64,000 nt of DNA from contig NZ_AP024650.1 of NCBI RefSeq assembly GCF_019977275.1, positions 248,001 through 312,000 of the forward strand, in the 5' to 3' direction. Of this stretch, positions 1 through 9,243 are shown one piece after another (the stretch's first letter is position 1; each line of letters begins with the position of its first letter). The stretch comes from Arthrobacter sp. StoSoilB19 (GTDB lineage Bacteria > Actinomycetota > Actinomycetes > Actinomycetales > Micrococcaceae). The position numbers were made by a program, and so were the translations under genes. The notes below the pieces were generated by a model. The model made no database searches. It was not told where the DNA came from and was given only the letters and a program-made list of their open reading frames with translations.

Positions 1-288
1 GTGGTCCTCGACGATTGCTGTGGCTGCGGCGTGCAGGCGAAGGGCACGCCGGGGGTAGCCCAGCCGGCCCCATGAACGGACCGCTTCACCTGCCGGTTCG
101 CCGGCCAGGCCGGCCGGCGTGGGCCACCGCTTGAGCCACTCGTGCCAGACCGGGAGGACCCGGACCACGGGGGTCTGCTGCAGCATGATCTCGCTGACCA
201 GCACACCCCACGGCGAGCAGCCAGGTTCGCGCCAGGGCAGGTCCCGGGCGATTCCGGCGAACCAGGAGTTGATCCGGTGATGGAGCAA
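1..288 (-). CDS. mutY: A/G-specific adenine glycosylase MutY (N-terminal part, runs off the left edge)
   Basis: MutY removes adenine mispaired with 8-oxoguanine in base excision repair. The 96 residues visible on the minus strand carry the family N-terminus: LPWR, then SEIMLQQTP with the catalytic Glu at about residue 33, then a W..W..RWPT helix and GYPRRALRLHAAA. The rest, including the iron-sulfur cluster and NUDIX-like domain, lies outside the window. The frame stays open upstream to about position 460 with no in-frame ATG or GTG. The TTG at 288 is the only usual start and puts LPWR at the expected distance, but it has no clear Shine-Dalgarno. The family call is firm; the start is not. Confidence 0.85.
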   Translation of the reverse strand, partial: MLHHRINSWFAGIARDLPWREPGCSPWGVLVSEIMLQQTPVVRVLPVWHEWLKRWPTPAGLAGEPAGEAVRSWGRLGYPRRALRLHAAATAIVEDH

Positions 289-470
289 CTCCAGGTCTGC
301 AGGGCCGGTGGGAGCGACCGCGGCGCGGGCGGCGGTGGAGGTTTCAGTGTCGATGCCAACACTGTAGTGGATAGGTTCGGGCGGGCTGAAAACCGGGGTG
401 TGACCAGTGCGATGGGCCTGCGGCGGCGTGGTGGCAGTGCAGATCCGGCGGCGTTCCCTAGCCTAGAAGG

Positions 471-1175
471 ATGGGCAGGCAAGGCGATTCACCAGCACGC
501 GGCACGGCATCCGGTTCCAGCAGCGTCCGGAAGCCCAGCGCCGCCGTGTACCGCCGCCGCCGCCTGGTTGTTGGCGGCGCGCTCCTGCTGGTGATTGCGC
601 TCGTGATCAGTGGTTTCGCCCTGGCCGGTGCCTTCAAGGGCGGCTCGCAGCAGGCGTCCTCCACGCAGCCGTCTTCCGCCGATCCGGCCACCTCCCAGGC
701 TTCCCCGTCTGCTGCCGCCAGTCCCTCTGCGTCCGCGTCGGCAACCCCGTCCGCCACGCCGTCGGCCACTGCCTCCGCTGCCCCCTCCTGCAACCAGAAC
801 CTGGTGGCTGTTTCGGCGTCCACTGACAAGCCCGCCTATGGGCCGGGGGAAAACCCGATGCTTACCCTGAAGGTGACCAACGGCGGCACCGTCCCCTGTG
901 AGGTCAACATCGGTACCTCGCAAATGGAATTCCTGGTGACCAGCGGTTCCGACCGGATCTTCTCGTCCAAGGACTGCCAGGCGTCCAGCGAGGACCTGGT
1001 GAAGGTGATCGCGCCCGGCGCCAGCGAAACCGCGAACTTTCCATGGAACCGGACCCGCAGTGCCGATGGCTGCAAGGCCGTGGCGGCGGCACCCGGCGGC
1101 GGTGGCGCTTACTACATCTTCACCGCCAAGCTTGGCTCGCGGGCCAGTCCAAAGGCCGTCTTCCAGCTGAACTGA
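471..1175 (+). CDS. Membrane-anchored extracytoplasmic protein of unknown function
   Basis: 234 residues. A basic N-terminus (YRRRR) precedes one hydrophobic segment at about residues 31-53. A roughly 50-residue Ser/Ala/Pro/Thr linker follows, then a C-terminal domain of about 125 residues with a few Cys residues. The pattern VSASTDKPAYGPGENPMLTLKVTN suggests an immunoglobulin-like beta sandwich outside the membrane. It is divergent from mutY and convergent with disA. From memory, Mycobacterium also has a membrane protein of unknown function between disA and mutY, so position may be conserved. No catalytic motif was recognised. Confidence 0.75.
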   Translation: MGRQGDSPARGTASGSSSVRKPSAAVYRRRRLVVGGALLLVIALVISGFALAGAFKGGSQQASSTQPSSADPATSQASPSAAASPSASASATPSATPSATASAAPSCNQNLVAVSASTDKPAYGPGENPMLTLKVTNGGTVPCEVNIGTSQMEFLVTSGSDRIFSSKDCQASSEDLVKVIAPGASETANFPWNRTRSADGCKAVAAAPGGGGAYYIFTAKLGSRASPKAVFQLN

Positions 1176-1224
1176 CGCATCCCGCCGGCGTGGTGGGAGC
1201 GGGCCGTGGGGTTGGGGCTTGGGG

Positions 1225-2301
1225 TTACAGGAAGCGGTCCAGGAGGCTTGCTTCGGCCATCCGGCTGAGCCCCTCACGCACGGTGCGGGCGCGCTGGTCG
1301 CCGATGCCGTCAACGGTCATGAGGTCGTCAATGGTGGCCGCCATGAGGAACTGCAGGCCACCGAAATGGTCCACCAGCCGGTCCGCTACCGCCTTGGGAA
1401 CCGCCTTCAGGCCGGACAGGAGCCGGTATCCGCGGGGCTGGACGACGGCATCGAGGTTTGCCTCGCCGCCCGCGAACCCCACGATCGCGGAGATCTTGCC
1501 GAGATCGATCAGCTCTGTCGGGCCCAGGCTGACCAGTTCGTTGACGGCCTTTTCGATGTCCTCCGCGGAGGCGTTGGGGCTGGCGTAGTCGCGGATGATC
1601 ACGTCGCTGCCCGGTCCACGGCCCACGGTGAGCTCGTCGAGCTGGAGCGAGAGGAGCCGGCCGTCTTCGCCAAGTTCCAGGACGTACTGCGAGATTTCCT
1701 CCGAGATGCGGCGCACCATCTCCTGCCGCTGCAGGGTCACGGCCACATCGCGCACCGTCACCATTGCCTCGATTTCCAGGGCCGAGAGCGAACTGGTGAC
1801 CTGGTCCAGGCGGGCAACATAGCGCTCCAGGGTGGCCAGGGCCTGGTTGGCGCGGGCAAGGACGTTTTCCGAGCCCTCCAGGACGTGCCGCAACCCGTTG
1901 ACGTACAGGGCGATGATCTGCATGGACTGGCTCACGGATATGACCGGGACCCCGGTCTGCTTGGCCACCCGTTCCGCCGTGCGGTGGCGGGTGCCCGATT
2001 CCTGCGTTTCGATGCTTGAGTCCGGGACCAGCTGGACCGCGGCACGCAGGATGTTGCCGGCATCCTTGTCGCAGATGATGGCGCCGTCCATCTTGGCCAG
2101 TTCGCGCAGCCGGGTGGGCGAGAATTCGATGCCGATATCGAATCCGCCGGAGCAGATGGAATCGATGGTGCGGTCGGAGCCGAGGACGATCAGTGCGCCG
2201 GTGCGTCCGCGGAGGATCCGTTCCAGGCCGTCGCGGAGGGGCGTTCCGGGTGCAACCCTGCCCAGAGTGGCCCTCAGCGATTCTTCGGGGCTCCGCGCCA
2301 T
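1225..2301 (-). CDS. disA: DNA integrity scanning protein DisA, diadenylate cyclase
   Basis: DisA condenses two ATP into the second messenger c-di-AMP and pauses at branched DNA. The 358 residues match the usual family length. The N-terminal DAC domain shows the DGA motif at residues 72-74 (MDGAIICD) and RHRTAE at 105-110, which form the nucleotide site. A helical spine follows, and the C-terminus (about 290-358) has a helix-hairpin-helix segment, VDGIGDQRARTVREGL. The ATG at 2301 follows a purine-rich stretch (GAAGGGAAA on the minus strand). RadA, a DisA partner often encoded beside it, is 17 kb away here. Confidence 0.96.
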   Translation of the reverse strand: MARSPEESLRATLGRVAPGTPLRDGLERILRGRTGALIVLGSDRTIDSICSGGFDIGIEFSPTRLRELAKMDGAIICDKDAGNILRAAVQLVPDSSIETQESGTRHRTAERVAKQTGVPVISVSQSMQIIALYVNGLRHVLEGSENVLARANQALATLERYVARLDQVTSSLSALEIEAMVTVRDVAVTLQRQEMVRRISEEISQYVLELGEDGRLLSLQLDELTVGRGPGSDVIIRDYASPNASAEDIEKAVNELVSLGPTELIDLGKISAIVGFAGGEANLDAVVQPRGYRLLSGLKAVPKAVADRLVDHFGGLQFLMAATIDDLMTVDGIGDQRARTVREGLSRMAEASLLDRFL

Positions 2302-2597
2302 AGGTTTTTCCCTTCAAAGGTGCGGACCGCCACCCGCAGGAATGCCGGCGTCCGCAGTTTGCCGGCAGGATCAAAAAGTGCACTGATTCCCGCAAGCTCA
2401 ATGATAGGGGTAAGAAACCCAACTTCCGCACGGGCAAGCCCCAAAGTGCCCCATTAGGGGGTGCCCGGAACGGCGGCAAAAACGCTGGTTGGGGGCATTG
2501 CGGGGCGGCCACTTTCGCCGCTTTGGACCCCCGCCATTTTCAACCCTGCCCCGGCTTTGACCCTGCCCGGCCTTAGCTCTGCCTTTCAGCGGGTTGC
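2302..2597. other. Gene-free interval upstream of disA
   Basis: No coding frame with family features was found. It should hold the disA promoter; a TATCAT-like -10 reads on the minus strand at 2401-2406, without a convincing -35. A short imperfect tandem repeat of a CCCTGCCC(C)GGC unit lies at about 2538-2571. Confidence 0.4.
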
Positions 2598-3098
2598 TCA
2601 GGCGGAGGCTCCCAGGGGTGTGACTGTTCTGGTGCTGCTGTCCCAGAGCCGCGCTCCCGTGCAGCGGCCCTCGAGGCGCAGGTCCAGCAGGTCCACCGCC
2701 GTTCCGAGTTGATGGCCGGGAATACGCCGGGAGATGGTGACGTGCGGTGTCCAGGCCCCCGGACACGTCAGCGGCAGCGCCCCTGACAGGCCCTGGTGCA
2801 GGATTCCGTGCAGGTCCAGCAGGGGAGCAGTCGGCAGCACGGCGCGGGCAAGGACATATTTTCCTGCGCCGGCGGGAAAGACGACCGCTCCGGAGAAGGT
2901 GACATCCACGGGCAGCACCTCCCAGGGACCTTCCCGGGCGGCAACCAGGTCCGTGCCTGCCGCAAGGGTGATGTGCGGGCTGTTGCTGGGGGAGGTATGC
3001 CCTGCCAGGCTGGGGAGGCCGGCGGCCGCGAGCCGTGCCCAGTCAGCCCTGACCAGGGATTCGGTGGGGCCGTCAAAGACCAACTCGATGCTGCGCAT
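2598..3098 (-). CDS. 2'-5' RNA ligase family protein (2H phosphoesterase)
   Basis: 166 residues with the two HxT/S motifs that define 2H phosphoesterases: HIT at residues 42-44 (SPHITLAAG) and HVT at 119-121 (TPHVTISRR). Family members hydrolyse cyclic phosphodiesters or reversibly ligate RNA with 2'-5' linkages; the physiological substrate is usually unknown. The spacing of the motifs and the total length fit one complete domain. It lies between disA and a small hypothetical gene, all on the minus strand with gaps. Confidence 0.85.
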   Translation of the reverse strand: MRSIELVFDGPTESLVRADWARLAAAGLPSLAGHTSPSNSPHITLAAGTDLVAAREGPWEVLPVDVTFSGAVVFPAGAGKYVLARAVLPTAPLLDLHGILHQGLSGALPLTCPGAWTPHVTISRRIPGHQLGTAVDLLDLRLEGRCTGARLWDSSTRTVTPLGASA

Positions 3099-3173
3099 GA
3101 ACCCATCATGCCGTTGCCGGGTACCCGTTGCCGGGCACCCCCATGCCTGCCAGGTTTTGCCGCCGCGGGGACG

Positions 3174-3416
3174 TCAGCGCTTCCGGTCCCTGAGCATCCG
3201 CTCCAAATCCCGGCTGACTTTCGACAGTGAAGCGGCACGGAGTGCTTTGTGTTCAGCCGCTGTTTGCACTCCCCGTTTCCGGGACGGGCCGGTAGGAAGG
3301 ACCGAACCCGGCGGCTGGGCCGCGGCGGTGCCAAGGACCGCACCCGCGTTGGCGCCCAGGTTGGTGGCCAGGGGGTCGAAAAAAAGGTTGCCGGTGAAAG
3401 TGGCGCCATGCATCAT
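3174..3416 (-). CDS. Small hypothetical protein
   Basis: 80 residues with a hydrophobic and glycine-rich N-terminal half (MMHGATFTGNLFFDPLATN) and a very basic C-terminus ending RMLRDRKR. There is no signal peptide or known motif. The frame has a strong GC third-position bias and fills an otherwise empty interval between two real genes, which is why it is listed. The start (ATG at 3416 or 3413) has only a weak ribosome binding site. Confidence 0.45.
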   Translation of the reverse strand: MMHGATFTGNLFFDPLATNLGANAGAVLGTAAAQPPGSVLPTGPSRKRGVQTAAEHKALRAASLSKVSRDLERMLRDRKR

Positions 3417-3611
3417 GCGCCCAAAGCTAACTGCCCCGCATTTCGCCGCCTTGAACGTCCGGTTTCGCCCGCGTTAAGCGGAACCCGTCCGGTTTGCAGC
3501 CCTGCGATAAACTGTACTTTGGCCGTTTGCCAATCACCTTCCCCGCCCTTGAGTCGCAGCGCAGTACCCGAAAGACACCTGGGCAGCCACAACCGCAGCG
3601 AAAGTAGCACC

Positions 3612-5225
3612 GTGTCCCAAGATGTCCTGACCCCCGCCCGGATCTCCGGTATCCACAAAGAGGCTGGCCGCCGCAGGACCTTCGCTGTCATCTCCCACCC
3701 TGACGCGGGCAAGTCAACGCTCACCGAAGCGCTGGCGCTGCACGCAAAGGTGATCGGCACCGCGGGCGCTTCCAGTGGCAAGGCCAACCGCAAGGAAACA
3801 GTCTCGGACTGGATGCAGATGGAAAAGGACCGCGGCATCTCCATCAGCTCCGCGGCCCTGCAGTTCTCCTACCGGGACACCGTCATCAACCTTCTGGACA
3901 CCCCCGGCCACGCCGACTTCTCCGAGGACACCTACCGCGTGCTCGCCGCCGTTGATTGCGCCGTGATGCTGGTGGACGCCGCCAAGGGCCTGGAAACCCA
4001 GACCATGAAACTCTTCGAGGTCTGCAAGCAGCGCAACCTGCCCATCATCACGGTCATCAACAAGTGGGACCGCCCGGGCCTGGACGCCCTGGCATTGATG
4101 GACGAGATCACCGAGCGCACCGGGCTGCAGCCCATGCCGCTGACCTGGGCCGTGGGCATCTCCGGTGACTTCCGCGGCGTCTGGGACCTCCGCAACGACC
4201 GCTTCGCCCGGTTCCAGCGCAACAACGCCGGAGCGCAGATCGCCATCACCGAGTACTTCACTCCCGAGGAAGCGGCGGAAGACCAGGGCAGCAACTGGTC
4301 AGACGCGGTGGACGAGGCCGGACTGGTGATTGAGTCCAACCTGGAGTTCGACGTCGACGCCTTCCACGCCGGCAGGGCAACCCCCATCCTGTTCAGTTCT
4401 GCTGCGCTGAACTTCGGCGTCAAGGAACTGCTGGACGCGCTGGTGGACTTCGCCCCGCCGGCAGCGCCCCGCCCCGACGTGGACGGAAACCCCCGTCCCG
4501 TGGAATCCCCGTTCTCCGGGTTCGTCTTCAAGGTCCAGGCCGGCATGAACAAGGCGCACCGCGACCACGTGGCCTTCATCCGCGTCTGCTCGGGCGTCTT
4601 CGAGCGCGGCATGGTGGTCACCCAGACCCGCACCGGCAAGTCCTTCGCCACCAAGTACGCACAGCAGGTGTTCGGCCGCGAACGCGAAGTCATTGACGAG
4701 GCCTACCCCGGTGACGTGGTGGGCCTGGTCAACGCGTCCTCGCTGCGCGTGGGCGACAGCCTGTTCCTTGAGAACCCGGTGGAATACCCGGCCATCCCGC
4801 TGTTTGCCCCCGAGCACTTCCAGGTGGCCCGGTCCAAGGACCCCAGCAAGTTCAAGCAGTTCCGCCGCGGCATTGAGCAGCTGGAACACGAGGGCGTCAT
4901 CCAGGTGCTCCGCTCCGACGTCCGCGGTGACCAGGCTCCGGTGCTTGCCGCGGTCGGGCCCATGCAGTTCGAAGTGGTGGAGGACCGCATGGCGCACGAC
5001 TTCAGCGCACCCATGCGCCTGGAACGCCTGCCCTACTCCCTGGCCAGGATTTCGACTGCGGATGCCATGCCCGCGCTGGCAAACGTCCCGGGCGCGGAGG
5101 TGCTGCTGCGGTCCGACGGCGAATACCTCGCCCTGTTCAACGACGTCTGGGCGCTCCGGCGGATCGAGAAGAACCACCCCGACCTGACGCTCGTGCCCAT
5201 CGGCACCCATAACCCCGCAAAGTAG
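3612..5225 (+). CDS. prfC: Peptide chain release factor 3
   Basis: RF3 is a ribosome-dependent GTPase that recycles RF1/RF2 after termination. 537 residues from the GTG at 3612, close to the usual length of about 530. The G domain shows G1 HPDAGKST, G3 DTPGHADF and G4 NKWDRPG (the usual form is NKLDR). The frame is open far upstream, but homology begins just after the GTG (TPARISGIHKEAGRRRTFAVISHPDAGKST), so the longer version was rejected. fabF starts six bases downstream, so the two are probably co-transcribed. Confidence 0.95.
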   Translation: MSQDVLTPARISGIHKEAGRRRTFAVISHPDAGKSTLTEALALHAKVIGTAGASSGKANRKETVSDWMQMEKDRGISISSAALQFSYRDTVINLLDTPGHADFSEDTYRVLAAVDCAVMLVDAAKGLETQTMKLFEVCKQRNLPIITVINKWDRPGLDALALMDEITERTGLQPMPLTWAVGISGDFRGVWDLRNDRFARFQRNNAGAQIAITEYFTPEEAAEDQGSNWSDAVDEAGLVIESNLEFDVDAFHAGRATPILFSSAALNFGVKELLDALVDFAPPAAPRPDVDGNPRPVESPFSGFVFKVQAGMNKAHRDHVAFIRVCSGVFERGMVVTQTRTGKSFATKYAQQVFGREREVIDEAYPGDVVGLVNASSLRVGDSLFLENPVEYPAIPLFAPEHFQVARSKDPSKFKQFRRGIEQLEHEGVIQVLRSDVRGDQAPVLAAVGPMQFEVVEDRMAHDFSAPMRLERLPYSLARISTADAMPALANVPGAEVLLRSDGEYLALFNDVWALRRIEKNHPDLTLVPIGTHNPAK

Positions 5226-5231
5226 CCAACC

Positions 5232-6461
5232 ATGACGGCAGTACAACCACGCGCGCTGGTCACCGGCGCCGGCACCATCAACCCGCTGGGTTCCAGCGTC
5301 AAGGAAACCTGGGAGGCCCTGCTTGAGGGCCGGTCCGGGATCGGGCCGCTGGAGCAGGACTGGGCAGGGCAGTTGCCCGTCAAAATCGCAGGGCAGGTCA
5401 CCGCAGACCTTTCGGAGCACCTCAGTACCCGCGAGATGAAGCGGATGGACCGGTGCGGCCAGTTGGCGCTGATCGCGGCGCGCGAGGCATGGGCGCAGGC
5501 CGGCGCCCCCGAGGTGGATCCGGAGCGGTTCGCCGTGGTGATCGGCTCCGCTTACGGCGGGCTCGGTTCCACCATCGAGCAGGACCGGGTGCTGGCCGAA
5601 TCGGGCCCCCGGAAGGTTTCGCCGCATACCCTCACCCGCCTCATGGTCAACGGTCCGGCCGCGTGGGTGTCCATCGACCTTGGCGCCCGTGGCGGCGCCC
5701 GGACGCCTGTCAGCGCCTGCGCCTCCGGGGCTGAGGCGATTGTCCAGGCAGCCGAGATGATCCGCTCCGGTGCTGCCGACGTCGTGATTGCCGGCGGCGT
5801 GGACGCCTCCGTCAACGACCTTGTGATCACCGGCTTCTCCCAGATCCGTGCCCTGTCCACGCGGTCGGATGACCCCAAGCTGGCCTCGCGCCCGTTCGAC
5901 GGCGGCCGCGACGGGTTTGTGCTGGCAGAGGGCGCCGGCGTGGTGGTGCTGGAGAGCGAGGAGCACGCCCGTGCCCGCGGCGCCGCCGTCCTTGGTGCTG
6001 TGGCAGGCGGAGCCGTGACCTCCGACGCGAACGACATCGTGGCCGCGGACCCCGCCATGCAGCGGCGGGTCATGCAGAAGGCGCTGGACTCGGCGGGCAT
6101 GCGGCCGGCTGATATCGGATTCGTCCACGCGCACGCCACCTCCACCCCTGTGGGGGACCGGCTGGAGGGCCAGGCGATCAACGCCGTCTTCGGCGCTGAC
6201 GTGCCGGTCACTTCCACCAAAGGGCATACCGGCCACCTGCTGGGCGGCGCCGGTTCCCTGGCCGCCGTCGTGGTCCTCGAAGCCCTGCGGACCGGGAAGG
6301 TCCCCGGGACGCTGAACGTGGAAGCGCTGGACCCGGAAGTGGACCTTAACGTCCTCACCGAAGGCACCCACCAGCTTCCGCCGGGTTATGCCCCGGCCGG
6401 GCTGGTGAATGCCTTCGGTTTTGGCGGCCACAGCGTGGCGCTGGTGCTTACCGCGGGTTAG
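5232..6461 (+). CDS. fabF: Beta-ketoacyl-ACP synthase II
   Basis: A thiolase-fold condensing enzyme that extends acyl-ACP with malonyl-ACP. 409 residues. The triad is present: Cys163 in SACASGAEA, His301 in HAHATSTPVGD and His335 in GHTGHLLGGAG, at positions almost the same as in E. coli FabF. Here the gene sits behind prfC rather than in a fab cluster, so it may be a secondary or specialised condensing enzyme. Its stop codon overlaps the stop of the convergent MFS gene by four bases. Confidence 0.88.
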   Translation: MTAVQPRALVTGAGTINPLGSSVKETWEALLEGRSGIGPLEQDWAGQLPVKIAGQVTADLSEHLSTREMKRMDRCGQLALIAAREAWAQAGAPEVDPERFAVVIGSAYGGLGSTIEQDRVLAESGPRKVSPHTLTRLMVNGPAAWVSIDLGARGGARTPVSACASGAEAIVQAAEMIRSGAADVVIAGGVDASVNDLVITGFSQIRALSTRSDDPKLASRPFDGGRDGFVLAEGAGVVVLESEEHARARGAAVLGAVAGGAVTSDANDIVAADPAMQRRVMQKALDSAGMRPADIGFVHAHATSTPVGDRLEGQAINAVFGADVPVTSTKGHTGHLLGGAGSLAAVVVLEALRTGKVPGTLNVEALDPEVDLNVLTEGTHQLPPGYAPAGLVNAFGFGGHSVALVLTAG

Positions 6462-7810
6462 GCCCTGCTGGGGAGCGGCGCCGTGTTGGGCAGTTCCGGC
6501 GTCTCGGGCGACGCCTCAGCCCCGCTGCGGCGTTCCTTCAGGAAGTAGACCAGGCCGGCTGCCGCCGCCGAAGCCGCAGCCAGGGCGAATAGTCCCGGGA
6601 TGACGCTGCCGGTCTGCTCCTTGATGATGCCGAAACCGAACGGTGCCACGAACCCGCCCAGGTTGCCCAGCGAGTTGATGATGGCGATGGCCGGAGCCAG
6701 CACCAGCGGGTGCAGTCCGGACTGCGGAATGGTCCAGAACAGCGGTGAGGCGCTCTTGAACCCCATGGCTGCTACGGCCAGGAACACCAGCGCCAGCACG
6801 GGCGAGGCCACGGCCGCCGCGTAGGTACCGATGGCTGCCACCAGGAGCGCGACCACCAGCAGGGGCTTCCTGGACCTGGCCTTGTCCTGCCACTTCGCCG
6901 CGAAGTACATCGCGAACACGGCGCAGATCCAGGGGATGGAGGAGAGGAAACCTGCGGAGAGGTCGGTGGTCCCGGGGATCCGCTTGATGATGCTTGGCAG
7001 CCAGAAGGTGTTGGCGTAGATGGACAGCTGGATGGCGAAGTAGATGCCGCACAGGAGCAGGATCTGCGGGTTCAGCAGCATCTTCCAGCGGTTGACCTTT
7101 CCGCTCTCCGCCTTGGCGTGCCCGGCGTCCTCCGCATCGATGGCCTGGGACAGCGCGTCCTTTTCGGCGGGGGAGAGCCACCTGGCGTCGGCGATTTTCG
7201 CGTCCAGCAGGAAGAACACAGTGACGCCCACCAGGACGGACAGAATGCCTTCGAACCCGAAGAGCCACTGCCAGCCGCGCATTCCCAGGGCGCCGTTGAG
7301 GCTCAGCAGCATGCCGGCGATGGGGCCGGAAATCGCCGCGGCAACCGAGGAACCGGCGATGAAGACCGCCGTTGCCTTTCCGCGCTGGCCGGCAGGAACC
7401 CAGCGGGCGAAGTAGAAGATGACGGCCGGGAAGAAGCCGGCCTCTGCGGCGCCCAGGAGGAACCGCAGGACGTAGAACATGGTCTCGTTCTGCACGAACG
7501 CCATCAGGAAGGAGACGATGCCCCAGCTGACCATGATCCTGGTCAACCAGACCTTGGCGCCGTATTTTTCCATCATCACGTTGCTGGGGAGCTCAAAGAT
7601 GGCATAGGCGATAAAGAACAGGCCGGCACCGAAACCATAAGCGGCGGCGCCGATTCCCACGTCAGCCTGGAGGTGGTCCTGGGCGTAGCCGATGTTTGAG
7701 CGGTTCAGCTGGTTGCAGACCAGCATGACCAGCATGACCGGGAGCACGCGCTTGAAGAATTTCCTGGTGGCAGATGCCAGGTCCAGGACGGCGTTGTCCA
7801 CAGACTTCAT
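6458..7810 (-). CDS. MFS transporter, anion:cation symporter family, probable hexarate importer
   Basis: 450 residues with about 12 membrane segments. The N-terminal pattern (QLNRSNIGYAQDHLQADVGIGAAAYGFGAG, broken by the first loop) is typical of the ACS family, which imports galactonate, glucarate and related acids with protons. It is the last gene of the operon kdgD, aldehyde dehydrogenase, gudD, MFS, about 105 bases after gudD, so D-glucarate or galactarate is the likely substrate. Specificity is inferred from context. Confidence 0.85.
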   Translation of the reverse strand: MKSVDNAVLDLASATRKFFKRVLPVMLVMLVCNQLNRSNIGYAQDHLQADVGIGAAAYGFGAGLFFIAYAIFELPSNVMMEKYGAKVWLTRIMVSWGIVSFLMAFVQNETMFYVLRFLLGAAEAGFFPAVIFYFARWVPAGQRGKATAVFIAGSSVAAAISGPIAGMLLSLNGALGMRGWQWLFGFEGILSVLVGVTVFFLLDAKIADARWLSPAEKDALSQAIDAEDAGHAKAESGKVNRWKMLLNPQILLLCGIYFAIQLSIYANTFWLPSIIKRIPGTTDLSAGFLSSIPWICAVFAMYFAAKWQDKARSRKPLLVVALLVAAIGTYAAAVASPVLALVFLAVAAMGFKSASPLFWTIPQSGLHPLVLAPAIAIINSLGNLGGFVAPFGFGIIKEQTGSVIPGLFALAAASAAAAGLVYFLKERRSGAEASPETPELPNTAPLPSRA

Positions 7811-7914
7811 TGAATGTTTCCTTTGGGAGGGGTGTTGGCAAGGCGGGGGCCTTGGAGAAACTTACCGGACTTGCGGTTGCCGGCTTTCGTTACCTGCTGT
7901 CGTGGCCTGGCCCA

Positions 7915-9243
7915 TTACCTGACCAGGCACGGCCGCTTGGGGTCGAAGGACCAGCCGTCGATGTAGTACTGCATGCCGATGCTGTCGTCACGGGCATCCA
8001 GGCCGTGCTCAAGGTACAGCTGGTGCGCTTTGTCCAGCGCGTCCCGGTCCAGCTCGATCCCCAGGCCGGGAGTCGCCGGGACTTCGATGGCGCCGCCCTT
8101 GATCTGCAGCGGCTCCTTGGTGAGGCCCTGTCCGTCCTGCCAGATCCAGTGCGTGTCCAGTGCCGTGATCCCACCGGGGGCGGCGGCTCCGGTGTGGGTG
8201 AACATGGCCAGCGAGATGTCGAAGTGGTTGTTGGAGTGCGAGCCCCAGGTGAGGCCGAACTCGTTGCACAGCTGGGCCACCCGGACCGAGCCGTGCATGG
8301 TCCAGAAGTGCGGATCGGCCAGTGGGATGTCCACGGCGTTGCTGCGGATGGCATGCGACATTTCGCGCCAGTCCGTCGCGATCATGTTGGTGGCGGTCTT
8401 CAGTCCGGTGGCCCGGCGGAACTCGGCCATCACTTCGCGGCCGGAGAACCGACCTTCGGCGCCGCAGGGGTCCTCTGCATACGCCACCACGCCCTGCATC
8501 CGCTTGCCCAACCGGATTGCCTCCTCCAGCAGCCAGCCGCCGTTCGGGTCGAGCGTGACCCTGGCCTCCGGGAACCGCTTGGCGAGTGCCGTGACCACGT
8601 CCACTTCGTCGTCGCCGGACAGCACGCCGCCCTTGAGCTTGAAGTCGGAGAAGCCATAACGTTCCTGGGCGGCTTCGGCCAGCGCGACGACGGCTTCCGG
8701 AGTCATGGCCTCCTGGCGCCGGAGTTTTTCCCAGCGGTCCGACGGCGACTCCTCCACCAGGTACGGCAGGTCGGTTCGCGTGTGGTCGCCGATGAAGAAC
8801 AGGTACCCGAGCATCGGCACGGACGTCCGCTGCTGCCCGTCGCCGAGCAGTTCCGCGACGGGAACGCCGAGGAACTGGCCGTGCAGGTCCAGCAGGGCGG
8901 ACTCGACGGCGGTGACGGCGTGGACGGTGGTGCGCAGGTCGAACGTCTGCAGCCCGCGCCCGCCGGCGTCCCGGTCCGCGAATCCCGCGGCGATTTCCCG
9001 CAGCAGGGAGCGGTACCGGGCCACGGGCTTGCCCTTGATCAGGACGCCGGCTTCCTGGATGGTGCTGCGGATTTTTTCGCCGCCGGGAACCTCACCGAGG
9101 CCGGTGCGGCCGTCCGAGTCGGTAATGATCACCACATTGCGGGTGAAGAACGGGCCGTGGGCGCCGCTGAGGTTCATCAGCATGCTGTCGTGGCCGGCTA
9201 CCGGTACAACTTCGATGGCGGCAATGGTGGGCTGGTTGCTCAT
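7915..9243 (-). CDS. gudD: Glucarate dehydratase
   Basis: An enolase-superfamily enzyme that dehydrates D-glucarate to 5-dehydro-4-deoxy-D-glucarate. 442 residues, near the E. coli GudD length of 446. Visible active-site elements are the KxK pair at 202-204 (FKLKGG), metal ligands Asp232 (LDPNGG), Glu257 (YAEDP) and Asn286 (TATNM), and the general-base His336 in GSHSNNHFD. The ATG overlaps the stop of the upstream dehydrogenase by four bases, so the two are translationally coupled. Its product is the substrate of KdgD in the same operon. Confidence 0.93.
   Translation of the reverse strand: MSNQPTIAAIEVVPVAGHDSMLMNLSGAHGPFFTRNVVIITDSDGRTGLGEVPGGEKIRSTIQEAGVLIKGKPVARYRSLLREIAAGFADRDAGGRGLQTFDLRTTVHAVTAVESALLDLHGQFLGVPVAELLGDGQQRTSVPMLGYLFFIGDHTRTDLPYLVEESPSDRWEKLRRQEAMTPEAVVALAEAAQERYGFSDFKLKGGVLSGDDEVDVVTALAKRFPEARVTLDPNGGWLLEEAIRLGKRMQGVVAYAEDPCGAEGRFSGREVMAEFRRATGLKTATNMIATDWREMSHAIRSNAVDIPLADPHFWTMHGSVRVAQLCNEFGLTWGSHSNNHFDISLAMFTHTGAAAPGGITALDTHWIWQDGQGLTKEPLQIKGGAIEVPATPGLGIELDRDALDKAHQLYLEHGLDARDDSIGMQYYIDGWSFDPKRPCLVR

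Noticed and set aside
4299..6431. A very long open frame on the minus strand opposite prfC and fabF (about 710 codons)
   Set aside because: It is the shadow of two well-supported genes. Long antisense frames are expected with G/C-ending codons, and the translation shows no family features.
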